Positions 48,766-60,476 are shown, counted from the stretch's first letter. The stretch: DNA of 64,000 nt from Delphinapterus leucas (GCF_002288925.2 NW_022098026.1:22259432-22323431); one strand, 5' to 3'. Translations and numbers: made by a program. Notes: generated from the letters alone by a model not told the origin.

Positions 48766-49042
48766 GTGGTGCTCCAAGGACAAGGGTGCCTCAAGGACAA
48801 AGGGTGACCCTGCCTGAAAAAGGGTCATGTTACATCCCTGCTGGACTCTTAATCGCCCTCCCCACCCTGTTGCGATGGTTACGAAATTTCTGAGCCCACC
48901 TGGGCAACGCCCACCTGGGCAAGGGGACCTGTCCCAAATAAGGAAAGGCATCTGGCCTGTCCCACTCCCGCCCTATAGAAGGAAGGTGTATGTGCCTCGA
49001 CCAATCAGTAAAGGAAATTTCCACCTTGGACCATTCCTTTGT

Positions 49043-49061
49043 TTTCTGGCTATAAAAACTG
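49043..49061 (+). promoter_or_regulatory. TATA box of the solo LTR
   Basis: The sequence ggctataaaaactgatcag lies about 40 bases after a CCAAT-type motif and about 90 bases before AATAAA, as expected for an LTR U3/R boundary. Activity is unknown. Confidence 0.55.
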
Positions 49062-49140
49062 ATCAGTAGCACATGTTTGGGCTCAACTCTCCCAGACTAC
49101 TAGGAAGTCGGCCTGCTGTTCTGGCAGCAGCCCTTCCCTC

Positions 49141-49146
49141 TAATAA
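49141..49146 (+). terminator. Poly(A) signal of the solo LTR
   Basis: AATAAA followed by T/G-rich sequence (ttttgctttgtgtctgg) within 40 bases. It could end transcripts entering from the left. Confidence 0.55.
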
Positions 49147-49679
49147 ATTCTATCTTCTTTCCATTTTGCTTTGTGTCTGGAAATTCTTTTCCAACCCGCG
49201 TTCGGACCATGACAGCTACCCCACCCTCCACTGCACTCAGAATAAAGTTCAAATTCTTTAATTTGCGTAGGGTTTGCAATCTGTTTACAGCTTAATTCGC
49301 CAACCTCTTATTACACCATTTTCCATGTAGACTGTGTTTTAGCTACGTCTGGATATTTGCAGTTCACTGAACATATATACCTTCTCTAACCACCTGACCT
49401 TTTCACATACTGTTCTCCCTACAGATCATCCGTCACCTAAGTCTTTGGTCAGATCAGATTAGATGTTACTCCTCCTAAGTCTAGGTTAGGGGCCACCGTG
49501 CTTGCTGTTCTCCAACCAGCCTTCCTATTACAATGTGTAGTAATAGCCTTTTTACCTGTTTATCTCTCTCTACACTTCATGCTTTTTGAAGGCAGAGGCC
49601 ATATCCTGCTCACTGTTGCATCCTTGTTGTATGTCCAGGGTGTGACCTAAAGCAATATCTGTGGAAGAAAATGACCTTA

Positions 49680-50420
49680 AGAGTTTAATAATGGAACAAG
49701 TTCAGATCTGGACTATTTTGTTGATTCAGAAAACAAGTGGCTAACTATATACAGGATAAAATGAGTATCGACGCATGTCTATTCTGCGTGTTTTGCTCAT
49801 CTAAGATCTATTTTTCAAATGCATGTATTTAACATTGGCGGCAAAGCTCTGATTTTTTTCAGGTGGAATGTATATGATGGGCTCCTTTCAGAAGAGGTAT
49901 CTATTTTGTTCAAACCAATGATGCATAAAATTATATTTTAATCATCCTAATGACTTACTACAACTTCATAGCTTATGAATCAGTTTCTACAGAATTTAAC
50001 ATCAACATGTCATTGACCCAGTTGATTCTATGTCTGTATATTAGTAACCTTTCTGTAGTCTGACTGTGTAGGAATGATAAGCCCTACAAAAGAACCAAGC
50101 TATATAGTACATGGTGCTGAGCTATATATGCATCTTGGGGACATTCTTGGCACATATCTTCCCAGAACTTAGACTGGTCAGTGGGTAATCATTAAGGTAA
50201 CCATTTTTCATAGAGGTCTGTCTTGGCAATCGGTTGTGATTGTCCCCTTCTAATGTGGATATTGCACCTTCACACTGAATATGGAGAACTTACCAAATTG
50301 TTCTGGTTTATAAAGATCAAGTTTCATCTACATCAAAATGCATTTTTTTTTTTACCATACATTCCTAAATTGGCATGTAAGCAGACTGTGCTAATAGTTT
50401 ATTTCTGGAGGGTAGTGCTG
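49680..50420. other. Unique AT-rich sequence, no gene seen
   Basis: No repeat or exon recognised. Confidence 0.4.
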
Positions 50421-50424
50421 GCTT

Positions 50425-50565
50425 AAAGAAAGGAACATGAGATTTTGAGACAATGATTGCTTTGAAAACTTGCTGGTTTTGTTATTCTCTGACCCTCATT
50501 TATCTTTTGTTGTAAAATGGGGCTAGTAATACCTACTTTCGGAAGAATGTTTCTTTCGGTTTCTA
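50425..50565 (+). mobile_element. MIR fragment, plus strand
   Basis: The order ttctctgaccctcatttatctt, ttgtaaaatggggctagtaatacctac matches the MIR core. Confidence 0.6.
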
Positions 50566-50569
50566 ACTT

Positions 50570-51442
50570 AATCCTTTTCAACTTCAGCCAAGTTCATTAG
50601 AAAATGTGGCTTACCTGTCTTTTTTGTCTGCTTACCTGTCTGTTTTTCTCTTCCTCTCGCACATCTACATGCAAAACACACAGAACAATGGGAAATGTAA
50701 ATGAAACCCCCTCTAGTACCTTGGATCAAATACTGGCTCAAAGCAACCATATTCGAGCTGAACATTAGGGAAGCCAGCTTCCTTTGTCTTAGTTTGACAA
50801 TAGCTCTATTTTAGGATGTATAAATACCAGTAAGCCCAGTGAAACAGGTCCCTTCTGTTCTAATTGTTATCCCAAGTGGTGTCAAATGAACTTGACTGTT
50901 GTTTGTGATGCTTGCTGCACTGAGAATTTCATAGGCCTAGGAAGGAAGGAAATGCAGCTGATGGAGATACAACCGCTGTTTCTCTACATTTCCACATATC
51001 TCTGCAATAAAACTCTATGCATGTCTTTTTCTTGCAGCCTTTAAAAACCTGCTGAAAATACAAGGGTCTAAATTTCTATTATCAGATCCCTCAACTGAGA
51101 AGATATATGTGCCTAACAATGTTTACAATGATTTGCTTCTAATAATGAACGTTTGGAAAGAGCATAACTATCTAAAAAGAGTGGAAGTTAATGGCTGTCT
51201 TCACAAAGCTTAAGCCTGAGGAGTGCCATCAGAAAATTACTCTAATACAGCTGTATTTTGAGCAGCCCCTGGTTCTACCTGGCTGCCCTGAGGACCAAGT
51301 AGATCAATATCTGAAGGCATATCTGAAGCCCATTCATGGCATACAGATTGGAAGGTTCTGAATTATGATACATACATACAATTGAATATTCGCAGCTGGC
51401 AAAAATGATTACATCGATTTAAATGTGTTAGCATTAAAAAAT
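50570..51442. other. Unique sequence, no gene seen
   Basis: Nothing recognised; several short frames without domains. Confidence 0.4.
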
Positions 51443-51669
51443 GTCTACAGCAGGGCTTCCCTGGTGGCGCAGTGGTTGAGAGTCCGCCTGCCGATGCAGG
51501 GGACGGGGTTTCGTGCCCCGGTCCGGGAAGACCCCCCGTGCCGCGGAGCGGCTGGGCCTGTGAGCCATGGCCGCTGAGCCTGCGCGTTCGGAGCCTGTGC
51601 TCCGCAACGGGAGAGGCCGCAACAGCGAGAGGCCCGCGTACCGGGGGAAAAAAAAAAAAGTCTACAGCA
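51443..51669 (+). mobile_element. CHR-type SINE, ~207-bp GC-rich form, with 10-bp TSD
   Basis: Body 51453-51659 runs from gggcttccctggtggcgcag to an A-tail. It lies between gtctacagca at 51443-51452 and 51660-51669. Its high CpG content produces open frames on both strands (for example 51363-51695), none of them genes. Confidence 0.96.
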
Positions 51670-53680
51670 CATTGTATTGGAGGGAAAACGTTCATACCTA
51701 TGCCCTCAGCTTCACTAAGCTATACAGCTGGGCTGTGGCAAATGGGAGGTACAGTCAGTTGTTGTTCATGCCAACAACCGCATGAACATAGGCCTGGGCA
51801 GAGCTGATTCAGAAGCGGCAGACACTCTTCACACTGTGTAGGCCTCGTGCTAGTCCTGAGATGGATACCATGGGCCTGATAGCAATAGAAAAGGTTGATT
51901 GTAAACCCCATGTGAATGGGACAGCAGTAACGTGTTGATGTCTTCTTCATCATCAACAGATGTACTTATACAGGCTTGTTCTGCATCAGAGATATCTGAT
52001 ATGGGATTGTTGGGAAAACATTTACAGATCTTCAGGTTATCTTCTGGAAGGATGGGCTGGAAATGGAATTGAACCATATAGGGTCTTCATTAGGCTCTTG
52101 TCACATGCCAGGTTTCTATGCATTTGCTTTGGTTCGATTCCTGTCTGTTGTGCATTTTTCCGCCATGATAATCTGTATCAGCTCATTAGGTAATAATTCC
52201 CCATTCAATGGAGTGGGGAGACCCATGGATTTTCAGAGAAAGCATAGCTAGTCTTGCGTTTCACAATGGGCGTAAACCTGGGTGCATTTGTCTACTCCAT
52301 AGTTATTTTTCTATTCATCTCAAACCTTATCAGAACCGATAATAAACTATGAGCAGATGTGCCACTTATTTGTCTAGTTCTATAATGATAATGAAGAAAG
52401 TTTAATCTGGAGTGTCTATGGAAGATGGACTGAAGCCAGATTGGTATGAATAATAAAGGCTCTGTTGAAATGTTGGGTCCCACATGCAAAGCCAGTCATT
52501 ACCTATGTGACAATGCTGTCTTTGATATAGTCCAATAGTGCATAGAAACAACCACCTCTTGGGTGCTGGACTCCACCTGGAGCTACTGTTGCTACAGATG
52601 TAAACATTCTAAATTGCTTAGAGCATAAAGGAGCATAAAGGATACATTTTCTTGCAGCTGGAAGCGACATCTGACGTTGCAAAATGCTGGAAATATGTTG
52701 GAGGGATTGCTTTATTCAGACAAATTTAAGATAAACTCAAACATGTGGCAGCTTGACATTTTTGTTTAAAAAAAATAACAAATTGAGGCCAATTTCCCTC
52801 TAAAAACTGTGCAGAATGATCTCTTGGGAGATAATGATTAGCATGAAATCTGCACATTTGACCTTGGTTTTATACATGATGCATAGCTGCTCTTGACACA
52901 GACGAACATGTGGTCTCTGTAGCTAGGAGGCAGTTGTGTCTTCATTGAACTCCAAACAAAGCTTTATCATATGGGTTGTGTAACTTTTTGATTTCTTATT
53001 GAATTCAATGCACCAAAACTGCAATAATAGCAACACCTTATAAACTCTGAGAACGTGGGTTTTGTCCCACATTCTCAACATGTCGCATGGTTTCAAAACA
53101 ATTACCTTTCCTCTCTGTGCTTTTGTGTCTTTGGGAAATGTAGAGAAGAATGTCAATTTCCCTTGTGGATCTATTGGCCTGAATGACTCTTTCATTTAAA
53201 AGTTGTAGTTCCTTGGTAGATCCCCATTGCAGTAATAGGCACCTAAATAATTCTGTCCTGTCCAAGCAATGGAAATTAGTGTGTATTGTGCATAGAAAAT
53301 CCTGCTTTTGACCTTTGTGTGGGGCACCACTCAATAATTCAATTAACAAACCCCATGAGGAACCGTTCATAATTATTTCTTAAGAGTCAACATGGTTGTA
53401 AAACAGCTTGCCAATATAAGCAGAACAGGAGATTTCCAATAACAAGTCCATGCTGTACTTACACTTTTCAGTGAATTTAATACTTTTATGAAGTCGAAAC
53501 CAATAGCCCCAAGGAAATTAAAAAGTTGTTTCTCTATAGAACAAATTGAATATTAAGTTTAGCCTCAGGAAAGACGTTTTATATTCAAATCGGTTTGTTA
53601 AATGAAGTCTCTCGATACTGAACTCTTCATAATCACTACAACGTTGATCTTCCTCCCAGCTTGCTCCTTCTCTCATATCC
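51670..53680. other. Unassigned sequence, possibly with a decayed retroviral part
   Basis: No clear gene. At 51720-51750 a short SWAVANG-like translation recalls the RNase H region of ERVL pol, but the similarity is limited to a few residues and no LTR is seen nearby. An 11-bp tandem (gagcataaagg twice) lies near 52620-52641. The remainder looks unique. Confidence 0.3.
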
Positions 53681-53689
53681 CCTCCCTCC

Positions 53690-54160
53690 ATAAATGGCTC
53701 CATTACCTCCCAGGCTTTTAGTCTCCCAGCCCTCTCTTTGCAGTTACAACGTAGCCTTTCGGAACTCCCACATCTTCCAAAATGCAGGAGGTTCACCATC
53801 GCCACCTGCACTTTCACATGCTGTCTCTTCTGCCTGATTTAGTTCTTCCTCCCTTTTCTCTCCATCTTTCTTTGGCTACCTTACCTACTCAGCTCGGATA
53901 TCCCTTCCTTCTCCACGTCTTCATTGTTTCACGCTTTCCTCCTGGGCCGGCTTGTCTGTGCTCTCAAGTCACCCACTGAAATGGAGGCCCTTACCACTCT
54001 GCTTCCTAGCCCAGCACCGACTTGTCTCCCATGATACACGGTAAGCTGTTTGAAGACAGACACTGAGCCCTATCAGCCTTCGTATCTGAAATCCCCAGCA
54101 GGGTTCTTACTGTTTAGGAAGGGCTTAGGAGGTGCTCCTTCAGGATACATGAGTTAACCT
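53690..54160 (+). mobile_element. L2 3' part, plus strand
   Basis: The pyrimidine-rich stretch leads to the L2 3' end: taagctgtttgaagacagacactgagccc, gtatctgaaatccccagcagg, gaagggcttaggaggtgctcc. Confidence 0.75.
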
Positions 54161-54164
54161 GTGT

Positions 54165-55230
54165 TGAGGTAGTAGAGGCTTTGATGATAACACAGAATGA
54201 AGTAAACCACATAGGTAAGGTAACACCTTGGAGGATTCTCTCCCAACTTCTCTGTCATCTTGAGGGGTTTGAAAATTACTTGAAGGACTAATAAGGTGAA
54301 TGCCCAGACATATAAACCTTCCTTTTGTTCATTTCATTACTGCTGCTAATTGTTTTAAGACCTTCTGGCTAATCCTCCTTATCTTTGCTGCCTAAAGCTT
54401 TTCATGGCCCTGAAGGGAACCTGGACTCTGTAATGTTCTGTGGAAATTAGACAGCTCGGAGTCTTCAAAGGCAGGAATTTCACTATTCTCTCACCAAAAA
54501 TCTGAGTGTCAGGAAATGATTAGAGATGTTTTCCATGAATATCATTACAGAATATAGAACTCTGGAAAAGATTGACACCAAAAGCCATTCTTCTTGATGT
54601 GCATGGGAGGATGAGGTAGTTGGTGATTTGCTGTTAATATACAACCCTTTGTAAGGAGCTTGAGATGACACATAGCATTTCCCCCTGCAGTCTTTGGACT
54701 TTATTAGGAGGGTGACATTTCCCAAGTTATTGTAGATCAGCTTTATCTGTTTATTCTAGGAAATCCCCAGGACTTGTAAGATGCTAAGACTGCAGTGCAT
54801 AAGGTTCTAGGGTTCTTGGACTTTTTTTTATAAGGCTCACTTTTATGGGGGCCGCCTCCTCTGTGAGTGAGAATTCTGAGGATGACTGTAATACCCAGGG
54901 TTCCAGAATAGAGGGGATGGCTAAGGGGAAAGGACCAGGAGTGGCTTCCTAGCCTGCCCCTAGTTGCATCTTAAGAAGGGCTGAGTCCTGAAGGCTCATA
55001 CGTTCTTCTACTCAAGGCCAACTTGAGGCATCTCTTGTTGTATTGTGAAAAGAGTTTAAGTCGCTGTTGCACCCTGACCATGCAATGCCAATTCCGCAGT
55101 GGGTATTGGTTCACGTTATTCCTCTCTCTTCTTTATTTCTATTTACCTGTTTAAAGAGCCTGAGTTCTTCAAGATCAGCGTGAATCCCACTTGTACTGGA
55201 TAAGCTTTTCTGGTCTAACTCAAATTCCTG
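54165..55230. other. Unique sequence, no gene seen
   Basis: No repeat or coding segment is recognised. Confidence 0.4.
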
Positions 55231-55239
55231 TATTAAAAA

Positions 55240-55345
55240 ATATATATATTTATCTTATATCATTGACTTATATATACATTTATAATATAAGTCTATATAT
55301 ATATATATATATATACACACTTATATATATGTCTTATCTCATTGA
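55240..55345. repeat. TA-rich simple repeat
   Basis: A TA run of about 11 units at 55293-55314, bracketed by two copies of a (g)tcttat..cattgact motif around 55252 and 55331. Confidence 0.85.
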
Positions 55346-55349
55346 CTGG

Positions 55350-56000
55350 ATTTAATTCATTAGACATTTGGTGACTGCCAACCGTGTACTGGATATTTTG
55401 TATGTGTTTGCTGTCTATTTCTAACTCTACTTCCAATTACCACACCTGTTACAGTCATTGTGGCATAAATATTGGTTAATTAGCACCTGGTTTCACTAAT
55501 GATGATAGCATAAGCACCCAGGCATAGTTCTGTACTCTGCAATTTTATTAAAATATTGTACAATCAACATTGCTTTGGTGCTAGAATATAGTTCAGTGTT
55601 GCCCTTGCTCACCTGGCCATTTTCTATGAATAGTATCCAACAACCTCACTGACAAAATAGTTTAATGAATTGGCTAAATATTTTGATGTTGCAAAAACGT
55701 GTTTTCCTTTGTAAATTTGCAATAAATCCTTTATAATCCATAGTGTCAGTATTTTTCAAAAGATTAATATGTCTCTCTTAAGAGCACGTGATTTTGACCA
55801 ACTCCAGTTTAGCTGAAAACAGGTTTTTCTTAGGACAATGAATATTTTTAGTCTTCCTTTATTAAATCTTTGGTATACTAAGAGAGCACTTTTTCACTAT
55901 TTATGCATCTTTAACAATTTTCCCTCCCTTTTTTCAGAATATTTTTTCTTTCTTACTTTTAACTATAGAATCCATTTGATTCTGCATTAACATAAGCTTT
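55350..56000. other. AT-rich unique sequence, no gene seen
   Basis: Nothing recognised. Confidence 0.4.
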
Positions 56001-56117
56001 ATCCATCCATCAGTCAATGTAGCAAACATTTAGTTGGCTTCCACGTCTTGGCTATTTTGAAGAGAGATACGCATGTACTACCATGTTCATTGTAACATTA
56101 TTCACAGTAGCCAAGAT
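56001..56117. mobile_element. Two head-to-head L1 ORF2 scraps
   Basis: 56001-56060 (tccatccatcagtcaatg ... ttccacgtcttggctatttt) is L1 ORF2 on the minus strand. 56065-56117 (catgtactaccatgttcattg ... attcacagtagccaagatg) is the same ORF2 region on the plus strand. The two are imperfect inverted copies. Confidence 0.6.
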
Positions 56118-56190
56118 GTCTCTGTCTTCCTTCCTTTCTTCCCCTCCCTCCCTTCCTTCTTCCCTCCCTCCCAGCCTCCCTCCCTTCCTA
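56118..56190. repeat. Polypyrimidine (CCTT/CCTCC) tract
   Basis: About 70 bases of almost only C and T in CCTTC/CCTCC units. Confidence 0.9.
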
Positions 56191-56628
56191 TTTTTTCTTT
56201 TATTGACGTATAGTTGATTTACAATATTATATTAATTTCATATGTAAAACATAATTCAATATTTTTATAGATTGTACTCCATTTATAGTTATTACAAAAT
56301 ATTGGCTATATTTCCCTGTGCTGTACAATATATCCCTGTTGCTTATCTTTTTATACGTAGTAATTTGTATTTCTTAATCTCCTACCCCATCTGACCCCTT
56401 CCCTCTCCCCACTGATAACCACTAGTTTGTTCTCTATATCTGTGAGTCTGTTTCTGTTGTGTTGAATACATTCATTTGTTTTATCTTTTAGATTCCACAT
56501 ATAAATGATAATGTAGAGTATTTATATTTCTCTGACTTACTTCACTAAGCCTAATACTCTCTAGGTCCATCCACGTTGTAGCAAATGGCAAAATTTCATT
56601 CTTTTTTAATGGCTGAGTAACATTCCAT

Positions 56629-56660
<32 letters not shown>

Positions 56661-57475
56661 CACACACATACATATCATCTTCAATTTCCTTCATTAATGT
56701 TTTATAGTTTTCAGAGCATAGGTCTTTTACCTCCTTGGTTAACTTTATTCCTAGGTATTTTATTCTTTTTAATGTGATTTTAAACAAGATTGTTTTCTTG
56801 CTTTCTCTTCCTGATAGTTCATTATTAGTGTATAGAAAAGTAACAGATTTCTGTATATTAATCTTGTATCCTCCAATTTTACTGAATTCATTCTAATTTT
56901 TTTTCTTTTTTGGAGACTAGGGTTTTCTATACAGTGTCATGTGGAGATGTCACACTTTTTAATGTGTTATTTTACAGATAAATTTCTCTCTGAGCATTGC
57001 TTCATTAGAATCATTTAAGTTTTGATTGGCATTCATATAAAAACACTTTCTAATTTCCTTTTTAATTTTTTTTGGTACACTGGTTGTTTAGGAATATAAT
57101 ATTTATGTATCATTTGGTTGTGAATTTTCCAAATATTCTTCTGTTATTGGTGGCCAGTTTTATTCCATTGTGGTTGGAGAGCATACTTTCTGATTTCAAA
57201 CTTATTGAGGCTTTTTAACTTAGTTTATGGCCTAACGTGGTCTGTACTGTAGACTGTTCCATGTGCACTTAAGAACGTGTATTTCCTTTTTATTGGGTGG
57301 TGTGCTCTATAGCTGTCTAGTTAGTAGTTTTATTCAAGTCTTCTGTTTCCTTGCTGATCTTCTGTCTAGTAGTTCTATTACTGAAAATGGGATATTGAAA
57401 TCTCTAGCAATCATTGTTGAATTGTCTATTTCTTCTAGAACCTCTATTTTAAAAGGCAATTACTTATGCCCCTGC
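56190..57475 (-). mobile_element. L1, minus strand, internally deleted
   Basis: 56190-56640 is the L1 3' UTR and ORF2 end (read backwards). From 56675 the sequence jumps to a more 5' part of ORF2: the minus-strand frame reads LGIKLTKEVKDLCSENYKTLMKEIE, part of the reverse transcriptase region. It continues to about 57470 with typical reverse L1 sequence (gtggttggagagcatactttct). A microsatellite marks the junction. Frames are broken. Confidence 0.85.
56629..56672. repeat. (TG)n(TA)n(CA)n compound microsatellite
   Basis: TG, then about 9 TA units, then CA units in direct succession. It sits where intact L1 normally has a short tatatata tract (the IYTMEYYSA region), so it probably grew from that seed. 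Confidence 0.9.
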
Positions 57476-57479
57476 CAAA

Positions 57480-58900
57480 TAACAACACCTAACATTTGTT
57501 TGCAAACATCATATCATTCACAAAACATTTGCATACAGTGTATCAGTGAATTTTTTTCCGCAACCTTAAGAGCTAGTGTTCTTTACCCTGTCATTCAACA
57601 GTTGAAGAAAATGCTATTAAAAGAAATAAAATACCCTGAGGAAGCTGAAGCTGGTCAAGGTGATGCTTGCATTCAGGTTTGTTAAAGTCCTGTGTGCTTT
57701 CCGGTGTGCCATGATGTAATCTCCCCACTTCCCCACTCATCAAGATAATACCCCCATAAATGCTCTTCATGGGTAGCGTTCTGCCCACGTTTCTTTCCCT
57801 CCAGACCACCTGGACCTGCTCCACAGCCTACTGACTTTGGTAGAGTCCACGTCTGGCTCCCACACAAGTATCTATGCCTCTATTTCACATCTTGGATTGG
57901 CATTTTCTGGTATTAAAAATTCCACCCACTTTTTTGGCCAAGAGCCAACAAGCCCTGGCGATGACAGCCAGACCTACCCACCTTTCCATTCAAACACAGC
58001 CAGCTGGGTAGCATCACTCTCTACCAACCACCTGCCTACACGTATCTTCTTCTGCCAGAGCAGCTCTTTGCGAACCCCAGCCCCAGCTCCAGTTCAGCCC
58101 TTCTCTTGGCACACGTGAGAGGAACATACCGGTCAGAATTAAATAGCAAGGCATTTTTCAAAATCATTGCACAGCAAATAAATGATGAAAGCCTGGGTCT
58201 ACATACTCAGGGAGAAACCAGCTGAATACAAAGTGAAGAGTCAGTCAGCTGTTTGTTGATAACCTACATTAAGCCAACAAAAGAAAAAGGTTTTGGCTGA
58301 TTTTCTCAATGAATTAGCCCGGTGTGTCTATGTCACGTAAATACGTGGTGGTTCAGTGAGGTAGGAGGGGGTGGAAAGGGGACATTTGATCTGCAGTGGA
58401 ATCCACAATAAGTTGTCTCTGAGGAAGTCCGAGGTTTGCATTTGGTGATTTGGAAATCTCCAGGATTTGGGCCTATGGATGTAGCAAGAGGAAGATAAGG
58501 AGTTAACCTAGGCAGTACAGTGAACGTTTGGGGTGCCAGAGGTGAGTCAAAGGAGAATATATTGAAAAGTCGTGTAAACATTTTGCCAGGACCTAGTCCT
58601 CATTTTTGTATAGATCTCTTTAGTAAGCAACCTCTTTGACCGGTAACTAAATCTTAGGGTTATATATGTGACAGAATACACAACCCAAACCCAAAGTATC
58701 AATTAGGGAGCAGGAAATCCAAGGTCCTAAAATCAGGCCCAAGGACATGACAACTGGAAAGTCAGGTTAGATTATTGAAGTCAGGCGGGATATGTTTGGG
58801 GAGTATGTTTTTTTATGTCTGGGAATCTTTTTCTGGTGGGGAGATATTTTTGAAGAGCTTTTGGAATATACACAAAAAACTACTTCAGGATCCAGTAATT
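57480..58900. other. Unique sequence, no gene seen
   Basis: A weak MIR-like piece may lie in 57490-57690. Frames of up to 140 codons (57263-57685) start inside L1 and are not genes. Confidence 0.4.
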
Positions 58901-58904
58901 TAGT

Positions 58905-59097
58905 GCCTTTGTTTTATCACAAGATGTTGAATATAGTTCCCTGTGCTATACATAAGGACCTAGTTGTTTATCCATTCCAAATGTAATAGTTTGCATCTAC
59001 CATCCTCAAACTCCCGGTCCATCCCTCTCCCTCCGCCCCTTCCCCTTGGCAACCACAAGTCTGTTCTCTATGTCTATGAGTCTGTTTCTGTTTCTAA
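58905..59097 (-). mobile_element. L1 3' UTR fragment, minus strand
   Basis: The stretch gttgaatatagttccctgtgctatac ... cttggcaaccacaagtctgttctctatgtc is shared with the L1 copies at 56190-56480 and 60177-60430. Confidence 0.85.
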
Positions 59098-59180
59098 CCT
59101 GCCCTTTGGACTGGTGTGAGAGACTGGGTGAACTTGTACTATGGGAATTTACACATTTTGCTTAGTAAAGGTTGCCCCTT

Positions 59181-59422
59181 CTTTAATGGACTGTTTTTTT
59201 TACTTTTTTTTTTTGCGGTACGCGGGCCTCTCACTGCTGTGGCCTCTTCTGTTGCGGAGCACAGGCTCCGGATGCGCGGGCCCAGTGGCCATGGCTCACG
59301 GGCCCAGCCGCGCTCCGCAGCACATGGGATCCTCCCGGACCGGGGCACGAACCCGTGTCCCCTGCATCGGCAGGCGGACTCTCAACCACTGCGCCACCAG
59401 GGAAGCCCTTTAATGGACTGTT
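59181..59422 (-). mobile_element. CHR-type SINE, ~210-bp GC-rich form, minus strand, with 15-bp TSD
   Basis: Body 59196-59407 is bracketed by ctttaatggactgtt at 59181-59195 and 59408-59422. Poly-T left, head (gcgccaccagggaagcc) right. Confidence 0.97.
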
Positions 59423-59779
59423 GATAAATTATTTGATTTTAATGAGAAATGATGAGAATATTAATCAAATCTAGCCATGGACAACTGAGGACAGTTTTGG
59501 AAGAGTAGATCTATTCATCTTTTATGTAATCGTAAACATTTAGACACTTATTCAGCACCAATAATGCATCAAAAATTATATTAGGGGTTCTAGTGTGCTG
59601 TTCATCCCCTCAGGAGGTCCATTAATTGAAATAGGCAGAATGTAAAACAATAATTGTTAAACAGTGTGATAAATACTGTAATAAAGATAGGAATATAATA
59701 TTTTAGGAGTGTCCTGCTCTGGTAATGATTCAGTAAGTGGTATATTTCCACTTTTACTATGAATAGCTGGAACACAGGA

Positions 59780-59960
59780 TAAAATATAAGTAGTTGATGG
59801 GAAGGATTGCCTGCAAAGGAAACTTTTGGGATAATGGAAATGTTCTTTATCTTGATTATAATGGTATTTACATCAGCACAAGATAATCAGAACTCATCAG
59901 TCAGTATCCTTAAAATGGGTACCTTTTTGGTTATAAATTTTACCTCTTATAGTGATCAGA
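59780..59960 (+). mobile_element. Old L1M-type 3' end, plus strand
   Basis: The landmarks gggataatggaaatgttctttatcttgatta and ccttaaaatgggtacc ... taaattttacctc match the 3' end of old L1M elements. Confidence 0.65.
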
Positions 59961-60476
59961 ATAAGTGAAACCAAACTTTTACTCCATAATTGAAAAATAT
60001 ACAATTAAAAAATAAAACTGAGGTGGATCAGAGACCTAAATGTCCAAGCTAAAACTTTAAAATTTCTAGGAGAAAACAGAATATTTTTTGTAAACTTGAG
60101 TGGGCAAAGCTTTTTTCACAAGGAAACCAAAAGCATTTTTTTCCTTTGTTTTTAATTGAAGTATAGTTGATTTGTGCCAGTCTCTGCTGTACAGCAAAGT
60201 GACTCAGTTATACACATACTGACATTCTTCTTTTATATTATTTTTCATTATGGTTTACCACAGGATATTGAATATAGTTCCCTGTGCTTGTTGTTTATCC
60301 ATCCTATATATAATAGTGTGAATCTGCTAATCCCAAACTCCCGATCCATCCCTCCCCCACACCCCTCCCCCTTGGCAGCCACAAGTCTGTTCTTTATGTC
60401 TGTGTGTCTGTTTCTCTTTTGTAGATGGGTTCAGTTGTGCCATAGTTTAGATTCCACATATAAGTGATATCATATG

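Larger units (their letters stand above)
48760..49220 (+). mobile_element. Solo LTR with 6-bp target-site duplication and intact promoter-like motifs
   Basis: A unit of 449 bp (48766-49214) lies between gctacc at 48760-48765 and 49215-49220, at the right edge of the MITE. It shows a CCAAT-type motif (gaccaatcag, 48998-49007), a TATA box (gctataaaaactg, about 49049), AATAAA (49141-49146) and a GT-rich tail, and ends ...tgaca. That order (U3, R, U5) gives the plus orientation. A short tandem (gcccacctgggcaa twice) sits near 48893-48923. No viral genes remain. Confidence 0.75.
48515..49675 (+). mobile_element. L2, plus strand, split by a MITE and an LTR
   Basis: The left piece (atcacgtcactcccctggttaaac ... 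agtggcttcctatt) and the right piece from 49221 (actgcactcagaataaagttcaaattc ... tgaaggcagaggccatatcctgctcactgttgcatcc) are neighbouring parts of the L2 ORF2 end and 3' UTR. The intervening 48587-49214 is foreign to L2. Confidence 0.75.

Noticed and set aside
57263..57685. A 140-codon plus-strand frame
   Set aside because: Its first half is the antisense of an L1 ORF2 remnant and the rest is unique DNA without domain.
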